In this document: positions 6,083 through 10,116 of the stretch, piece after piece
How the letters are laid out: every line of letters starts with the position of its first letter
Numbering within the stretch: position 1 is the first letter of the stretch
Source of the DNA: Candidatus Aminicenantota bacterium
Lineage (GTDB): Bacteria; Acidobacteriota; Aminicenantia; UBA2199
DNA: 10,116 nucleotides
Reading direction: 5' to 3'
Assembly (NCBI GenBank): GCA_020355945.1
Contig: CP070627.1
Span: forward strand, 1,042,390 to 1,052,505
Translations under genes and position numbers: made by a program
Notes under the pieces: model-generated
Told to the model about the DNA's origin: nothing
The model's input: only the letters and a program-made list of their open reading frames with translations
Database searches by the model: none

Positions 6083-6703
6083 ATGGCTAAATTAAGAAAA
6101 ATCATGTTGGAACCTATTTTTGATAATAACCCCATTGCCCTGGGTGTACTGGGGATATGTTCCGCATTGGCAGTGACATCAAAACTGGAAAACTCTGTAG
6201 TAATGGCCCTGGCGGTTATTTTTGTCCTGGCCTTTTCCAACCTGGCGGTCAGTATCATCCGCAATTATATCGCTGCCAGCACCCGCATATTGGTGGAAAT
6301 GACCATCATTGCTTCCCTGGTGATTATCGCTGATCAAATCATCAAGGCCTTTGTCTTTGAAGTCAGTAAGCAGTTGTCGGTCTATGTGGGATTAATTATC
6401 ACCAATTGTATTATTATGGGACGTGCCGAAGCGTATGCTTTAAAAAATCCCCCGCTGCAGAGCTTTGTGGATGGCATCGGCAATGGCCTGGGATATACCT
6501 TTATATTAATCGTGGTGGCAGTGATCAGGGAATTATTCGGGGCTGGTAAACTGTTTGGCAAGACCATATTGCCCCTCACCACCGAGGGAGGCTGGTACCC
6601 TTCCAATGGCTTACTCCTTTATCCTGTCAGTGGCTTTTTACTGATTGGCGGGATTATCTGGGTGATTCGTACATTTAAATCCGAACAAGTGGAGAAAGAC
6701 TAA
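6083..6703 (+). CDS. nqrD: Na+-translocating NADH:quinone oxidoreductase subunit D
   Basis: NqrD is a six-helix membrane subunit that together with NqrE forms an inverted-topology pair holding an Fe-S centre midway through the membrane, between NqrF and NqrC. The 206-residue protein shows the two conserved cysteine motifs: [16 protein letters not shown] with C26, and [15 protein letters not shown] with C109. These correspond to Vibrio C29 and C112 with a constant offset of three. [13 protein letters not shown] (128-140) and VIRELFGAG (147-155) are other family blocks. A strong Shine-Dalgarno, AGGAGG at 6071-6076, lies 6 bases before the ATG and is the best in the operon. It follows directly after the nqrC tandem repeat, 16 bases downstream of the nqrC stop. 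nqrE begins two bases after its stop. Confidence 0.97.
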   Translation: MAKLRKIMLEPIFDNNPIALGVLGICSALAVTSKLENSVVMALAVIFVLAFSNLAVSIIRNYIAASTRILVEMTIIASLVIIADQIIKAFVFEVSKQLSVYVGLIITNCIIMGRAEAYALKNPPLQSFVDGIGNGLGYTFILIVVAVIRELFGAGKLFGKTILPLTTEGGWYPSNGLLLYPVSGFLLIGGIIWVIRTFKSEQVEKD

Positions 6704-6705
6704 AA

Positions 6706-7305
6706 ATGCTGGAACACTATTTAAGTATATTTATTAAATCGATATTTGTGGAAAATATTGCTCTTGCCCTTTTCCTGGGCATGTGTACCTTCCTGGCGGT
6801 TTCCAAAAGAGTTGATACGGCTTTTGGACTGGGGATTGCCGTGGTGGTGGTGCAAACCATTACCGTGCCCGTTAACAACCTGATTTATACTTATGTGTTA
6901 AAAGAGGGTGCTTTATTCAAAGGTGTAGACCTGACCTTCCTGGGATTGTTGGCGTATATCGGGGTGATCGCCTCTATGGTACAAATACTGGAGATGATCC
7001 TGGATAAATTTTTCCCAAAACTGTACAATGCACTGGGTATATTTCTTCCCTTAATTACAGTGAACTGCGCCATCTTAGGGGGATCACTCTTTATGGTGCA
7101 GCGGGAATACAATTTTGCCGATAGTGTTGTATTTGGCCTGGGCTCCGGTTTGGGTTGGGCATTGGGCATTGTGGCTTTAGCCGGTATCCGGGAGAAATTA
7201 AGGTACAGCAACATACCCGACGGACTGCGGGGACTGGGAATTACCTTTATCACTGTCGGCCTCATGGCCCTTGCTTTTATGCTTTTTTCCGGGATTCAAT
7301 TATAA
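6706..7305 (+). CDS. nqrE: Na+-translocating NADH:quinone oxidoreductase subunit E
   Basis: NqrE is the homologous partner of NqrD, another six-helix membrane subunit. The 199-residue protein has the paired cysteine motifs [20 protein letters not shown] with C27 and [15 protein letters not shown] with C121 (Vibrio C26 and C120). Together with C26 and C109 of NqrD these would ligate the intramembrane iron or 2Fe-2S centre. [23 protein letters not shown] (143-165) is the conserved loop-and-helix corresponding to the GIGNGLGY region of NqrD. The ATG lies only two bases after the nqrD stop, with GGAG at 6691-6694 about 11 bases upstream. The product size matches the family. A 46-base spacer with a CATGCAAT doublet separates it from nqrF. 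Confidence 0.97.
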   Translation: MLEHYLSIFIKSIFVENIALALFLGMCTFLAVSKRVDTAFGLGIAVVVVQTITVPVNNLIYTYVLKEGALFKGVDLTFLGLLAYIGVIASMVQILEMILDKFFPKLYNALGIFLPLITVNCAILGGSLFMVQREYNFADSVVFGLGSGLGWALGIVALAGIREKLRYSNIPDGLRGLGITFITVGLMALAFMLFSGIQL

Positions 7306-7306
7306 A

Positions 7307-7322
7307 CATGCAATCATGCAAT
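7307..7322 (+). repeat. Two tandem copies of an 8-bp unit (CATGCAAT) between nqrE and nqrF
   Basis: CATGCAAT is repeated exactly, starting two bases after the nqrE stop. It fills a third of the 46-base nqrE-nqrF gap. No regulatory role is evident; the nearest ribosome-binding candidate for nqrF (GGTGA at 7343-7347) lies downstream. Confidence 0.6.
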
Positions 7323-7351
7323 AAAATTAAAAACAAAGAAATGGTGACAGA

Positions 7352-8647
7352 ATGAGTGGATTAAGTGTGATTTTACTGGGCGTGGCCATGTTTTTTGCTA
7401 TTGTAATTGCTTTGGTCCTGGTTATTGTTTTTGCCAGGTCAAAACTGGTAGCCACCGGTAATATCAATATTGTGATTAACGATCAAGAGGATAAGCCGTT
7501 AGTGGTACCGGTGGGTGGGAAATTACTTAATGTCCTGGCCAGTAGTAAAATATTTATCCCTTCTGCTTGCGGCGGTGGTGGAACCTGCGGCCAGTGTAAA
7601 TGTACAGTAAAGGCAGGCGGTGGGGATATACTGCCTACGGAAATCTCGCAGCTCAACCGCAAAGAAGTCAGGGAAAAGGTCAGGCTCTCTTGCCAGGTGC
7701 CAGTAAAACAAGATTTACGCATTGAAATCCCACCCGAAGTCTTCAGTGCCAGACAATGGGAATGTACCGTACGCTCCAATCACAATGTGGCCACCTTTAT
7801 CAAAGAATTGGTCCTGGAACTGCCCGAAGGTGAAGTGATGGATTTCCGGGCTGGCGGCTATATACAAATCAAGGCGCCGCCACATACGGTTAATTATAAA
7901 GATTTTATCATCGAGGATGAATATAAACCCGATTGGGATAAATATGATATGTGGAAATACGTTTCTAAAGTGGATGAAGAAGTAGAACGGGCCTATTCCA
8001 TGGCCAATTACCCCGAAGAAAAAGGCATTATTATGCTCAATGTACGGATCGCGTCACCACCTCCTTATTTACCCAACGTACCCCCCGGGAAGATGTCGTC
8101 TTATATCTTCAACCTGAAACCCGGTGATAAAGTGACCATTACAGGTCCCTTTGGTGATTTTTTTGCCAGGGACACCGACGCCGAAATGGTATTCATCGGC
8201 GGTGGTGCGGGTATGGCTCCCATGAGGTCCCATATCTACGATCAACTCAAACGAATCAAAACCAACCGAAAAATCACCTTTTACTATGGTGCCAGGAGCC
8301 TCAAGGAAATGTTCTACGTGGAAGAGTTCGATCAACTGGAAAAGGATTTTGATAATTTCAAATGGTACGTGGCCCTGTCCGAACCTTTGCCCGAAGATAA
8401 CTGGGATGGACCCACCGGGTTTATTCACCAGGTGGTGTATGATACCTACTTGAAAGATCATCCTGCCCCGGAAGATTGCGAATACTATATCTGCGGTCCC
8501 CCGGTGATGAACAGCGCCGTGCTTAAAATGCTGGACGACCTAAGCGTGGAACCGGGAAATATCCTGCTGGATGATTTCAGCAGCGAAGACACGCCAAGGG
8601 ACGCGAAGAAAAAATACCACAAAAAACACAAAAAAGGCAAATTTTGA
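7352..8647 (+). CDS. nqrF: Na+-translocating NADH:quinone oxidoreductase subunit F (NADH dehydrogenase subunit)
   Basis: NqrF is the electron entry subunit: it oxidises NADH, holds FAD and a 2Fe-2S cluster, and is anchored by one N-terminal helix (about 4-28). The ferredoxin domain has [16 protein letters not shown] with C73, C79, C82, and C114 in LSCQV (Vibrio C70, C76, C79, C111). The ferredoxin-reductase part has the FAD motif RAYSMANY (213-220) and GPFGDFF (265-271), the NADH-binding [14 protein letters not shown] (281-294) and [10 protein letters not shown] (378-387) with C381 near the active site. The conserved end ILLDDFS (404-410) is followed by about 21 extra, lysine-rich residues, giving 431 against about 408 in Vibrio. 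The start is supported by the membrane anchor; the ribosome-binding site (GGTGA) is weak. Confidence 0.97.
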   Translation: MSGLSVILLGVAMFFAIVIALVLVIVFARSKLVATGNINIVINDQEDKPLVVPVGGKLLNVLASSKIFIPSACGGGGTCGQCKCTVKAGGGDILPTEISQLNRKEVREKVRLSCQVPVKQDLRIEIPPEVFSARQWECTVRSNHNVATFIKELVLELPEGEVMDFRAGGYIQIKAPPHTVNYKDFIIEDEYKPDWDKYDMWKYVSKVDEEVERAYSMANYPEEKGIIMLNVRIASPPPYLPNVPPGKMSSYIFNLKPGDKVTITGPFGDFFARDTDAEMVFIGGGAGMAPMRSHIYDQLKRIKTNRKITFYYGARSLKEMFYVEEFDQLEKDFDNFKWYVALSEPLPEDNWDGPTGFIHQVVYDTYLKDHPAPEDCEYYICGPPVMNSAVLKMLDDLSVEPGNILLDDFSSEDTPRDAKKKYHKKHKKGKF

Positions 8648-8728
8648 ACAGCGGGTTAACCAGGGAGTCGCTGCAAATAAGATGGAAAAACACGGAAAGA
8701 TTAAGATTGATGACGGATAGGTAAATCA

Positions 8729-9778
8729 ATGATTACATATGGAAAAATTTTAATCTCCTGGATATTAATCATTTTGATGTTTTATTGTGATAAGCAGCGC
8801 ACTCCTGCCAATTTGGTCGAAATCCACGGCCGCACCATGGGTACCACCTATATGGTGAAAATTGTTAAACCCGATGAATTGCAGTCAATGCCTGCGGAAG
8901 AATTTTCTAAAAATATAACCGCTGAAATTGAGACCCTCTTAAAAAACGTCAACCAACAAATGTCTGCATGGCTGGAGGATTCTGAGATTTCCCGTTTCAA
9001 TCGCTATCGAGAGAGCCAATGGTTTGAAGTCTCAGCCGATACCGCGGCAGTAATTGCCGAAGCACTGAAAGTCAGTGATAAATCCAACGGTGCCTTTGAT
9101 ATTACTGTGGCTCCCCTGGTTAACCTATGGGGATTCGGCCCTGGAAAGACAGGTAAACAAATACCGGGTGAAGAGCAGATAAAGGAAGCCATGAAAAAAA
9201 TTGGCTATCAAAAATTATCTGTTTGCCAGGCCCCCCCATCACTGAAGAAAGAGGAACCCGGGCTCTACTGCGATCTCTCTGCCATTGCCAAAGGTTTCGG
9301 TGTGGATAAAATAGCAGGATACCTCGATGTCAAAGGGTTTTCCCATTACCTGGTGGAAATTGGCGGCGAGGTTCGAGCCAAAGGGGTCAGGCCTGATGGT
9401 CAACCATGGCGGGTGGCCATTGCTTCACCCGATCCCCGCGGCAGCTCACCCTATCAAAAAATTATTCAATTAAAAGATACTTCAATGGCCACCTCGGGCG
9501 ATTACTTCAACTATTTTGAAAAGGATGGCGTCCGCTATTCTCATACCATTGATCCCACCACAGGGAAACCCATTACCCATAAGCTGGCATCCGTGACAGT
9601 GATCCATGAATCTTGTATGATCGCCGATGCCATGGCCACTGCTATTAATGTCATGGGCCCGGGAAAAGGCTATGAACTGGCACTAAAGGAAAACCTGGCG
9701 GTTTTTATGATTGTCAGGGGAAAGAGCGGTTTCCTGGAGAATATGACATCCCGTTTCGAGGAAATGATGAGGAGGTAA
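8729..9778 (+). CDS. apbE: FAD:protein FMN transferase (flavinylates NqrB and NqrC)
   Basis: ApbE cuts FAD and transfers FMN through a phosphoester bond to the threonine of S/T-G-A-T-like motifs on exported or periplasm-facing domains. It is needed to mature NqrC and NqrB. The 349-residue protein has an N-terminal hydrophobic segment (5-19) ending LMFYC, a possible lipoprotein signal with Cys20 and Asp at +2. Family motifs follow: GRTMGTTYMVK (34-44), MSAWLEDSEISRFN (78-91), GAFDITVAPLVNLWGFG (121-137), CDLSAIAKGFGVDK (181-194), LVEIGGEVRAKG (208-219), TSGDYFNYF (255-263), YSHTIDPTTGKPI (270-282) and ADAMATA (299-305), where D300 and T304 match the Mg2+-binding pair of characterised ApbE proteins. 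The start follows an AGGT at 8719-8722. Its 3' end carries the ribosome-binding site of nqrM, so the two are coupled. Confidence 0.96.
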   Translation: MITYGKILISWILIILMFYCDKQRTPANLVEIHGRTMGTTYMVKIVKPDELQSMPAEEFSKNITAEIETLLKNVNQQMSAWLEDSEISRFNRYRESQWFEVSADTAAVIAEALKVSDKSNGAFDITVAPLVNLWGFGPGKTGKQIPGEEQIKEAMKKIGYQKLSVCQAPPSLKKEEPGLYCDLSAIAKGFGVDKIAGYLDVKGFSHYLVEIGGEVRAKGVRPDGQPWRVAIASPDPRGSSPYQKIIQLKDTSMATSGDYFNYFEKDGVRYSHTIDPTTGKPITHKLASVTVIHESCMIADAMATAINVMGPGKGYELALKENLAVFMIVRGKSGFLENMTSRFEEMMRR

Positions 9779-9784
9779 TTACAG

Positions 9785-9970
9785 ATGAAATTGATCATAC
9801 CGATAATATTTACCATAGCGGCGGTGGTGTTTTTTGCCTTCGCCCTTCATATTTCCAAATATAAAAAGCGAAAATCCGGCTGCTGCGGTGGAGTTGACAT
9901 TGCTGTCGGTTATACCGGTAACACCTGTGATGAAGATGAAACCAAAGCTTGCATCTGCGAAAATGATTAA
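9785..9970 (+). CDS. nqrM: Probable NqrM (DUF539-like) Na+-NQR maturation protein
   Basis: This 61-residue protein has one N-terminal transmembrane helix (about 3-22), a basic stretch (KYKKRK, 25-30) and a short cysteine-rich tail with C33, C34, C48, C56 and C58. NqrM proteins have this build, with an S/G-x-C-G-G motif after the helix and a C-x-C near the end, and are required to insert iron into the NqrD/NqrE site. Here the motifs are SGCCGGVD and ACICEND. The position right after apbE at the end of an nqr operon is the expected one. GGAGG at 9771-9775 overlaps the last codons of apbE and lies 9 bases before the ATG. The tail is acidic between the motifs (CDEDETKAC) and differs from Vibrio NqrM, so the name rests on architecture and context rather than close similarity. 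Confidence 0.75.
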   Translation: MKLIIPIIFTIAAVVFFAFALHISKYKKRKSGCCGGVDIAVGYTGNTCDEDETKACICEND

Positions 9971-9983
9971 GCAGAATGAATAA

Positions 9984-10115
9984 GTAACTATTCAGTTTTT
10001 GGAAGTAAAATGCAGTTCATGATCGAATGAGCCTCAGGTAGGTGGCCGAAGGACACCGTACGGGCGAATGAGACATGAACTGCATGATAAGTTTTTCCAA
10101 AAACTGAATAGTTAC
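9984..10115. repeat. 132-bp long inverted repeat / palindromic element downstream of the nqr operon
   Basis: Two 21-base arms, 9984-10004 (beginning GTAACTATTCAG) and 10095-10115 (ending CTGAATAGTTAC), are perfect reverse complements. Inside them a second perfect 12-base pair, ATGCAGTTCATG (10010-10021) and CATGAACTGCAT (10074-10085), is separated by unequal internal loops of 5 and 9 bases. The apical 52 bases contain a smaller hairpin, GGTG-G-CC / GG-A-CACC around a GAA loop (10041-10057), flanked by direct CGAATGAG copies (10024-10031, 10065-10072). No ORF of note is present. The size and perfect ends suit a MITE-like or IS-end-derived element or another dispersed palindrome. It begins 13 bases after the nqrM stop and, if transcribed, would form a very stable hairpin that could end or protect the nqr mRNA. 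The sequence ends one base beyond it, so the right flank cannot be inspected. Confidence 0.85.
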
Positions 10116-10116
10116 A

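Noticed and set aside
2670..8647. RNF complex instead of NQR
   Set aside because: The first gene lacks the 4Fe-4S motifs of RnfC, and the last has the FAD/NADH ferredoxin-reductase domain of NqrF. Gene order A-F and subunit lengths match Na+-NQR.
8648..8728. Separate promoter for apbE-nqrM
   Set aside because: The 81-base nqrF-apbE gap shows no credible -35/-10 pair with correct spacing, and read-through from the nqr promoter is sufficient.
10031..10065. Group II intron domain V or a riboswitch-like core in the palindrome
   Set aside because: The small hairpin with a GAA loop lacks the AGC/CGC triad-plus-bulge layout of domain V, and no intron-encoded protein or gene to regulate lies within the window.
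9984..10115. Integron attC recombination site
   Set aside because: Size and imperfect palindrome fit, but the ends read AAGTAAC and GTTACA, not the RYYYAAC and GTTRRRY core sites. The outer arms pair perfectly with no extrahelical bases, and no integrase or cassette is present.

Overview
The window is dominated by one complete operon for the Na+-translocating NADH:quinone oxidoreductase (Na+-NQR): nqrA-B-C-D-E-F (2670-8647), followed by apbE (8729-9778), which attaches FMN covalently, and a small cysteine-rich membrane protein that I read as the iron-delivery factor NqrM (9785-9970). The six structural subunits carry the expected cofactor residues. These are the FMN threonines in NqrB and NqrC, the Cys pairs of NqrD and NqrE that hold the intramembrane Fe-S cluster, and the 2Fe-2S, FAD and NADH motifs of NqrF. 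Electrons would run NADH -> FAD and 2Fe-2S (NqrF) -> intramembrane Fe-S (NqrD/E) -> FMN (NqrC) -> FMN and riboflavin (NqrB) -> quinone, coupled to Na+ export.

Left of the operon lie two overlapping DUF507-family genes (1980-2545) on the same strand. On the minus strand is a two-gene unit: a membrane-anchored metallophosphoesterase (1557-439) and a multi-pass membrane protein (from 425) that runs off the left edge. The divergent spacer 1558-1943 holds convincing promoters at both ends and several short tandem repeats between them. At the far right (9984-10115) is a 132-bp long-arm inverted repeat that looks like a small palindromic mobile or dispersed element, and it may also terminate the nqr transcript. 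The window ends one base after it.

Organism: a Gram-negative-type bacterium of moderate GC and AT-rich spacers, with Na+-based respiratory energetics. DUF507 is known mainly from Aquificota, Nitrospirota, Desulfobacterota-like and related deep lineages. With a Vibrio-length NqrA and lineage-mixed gene content, this suggests an uncultured member of the FCB/KSB1/Calditrichota or delta-like assemblage. I cannot assign a phylum from sequence alone.

Two cross-cutting patterns stand out. First, the two plus-strand transcription units (DUF507 pair and nqr) have near-identical sigma70-type promoters (TTGnAT/TTGATT - 17 nt - TATATT) placed so that the ATG falls at the predicted transcription start, with no Shine-Dalgarno. 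Several operon-internal genes (nqrB, nqrC, nqrD, nqrM) do have good Shine-Dalgarno sequences, so leaderless translation of the first genes is likely. Second, short tandem repeats with an 8-bp unit recur in spacers, and one of them invades the 3' end of nqrC. I found no novel defence or catalytic system; the rest is a well-conserved respiratory operon.
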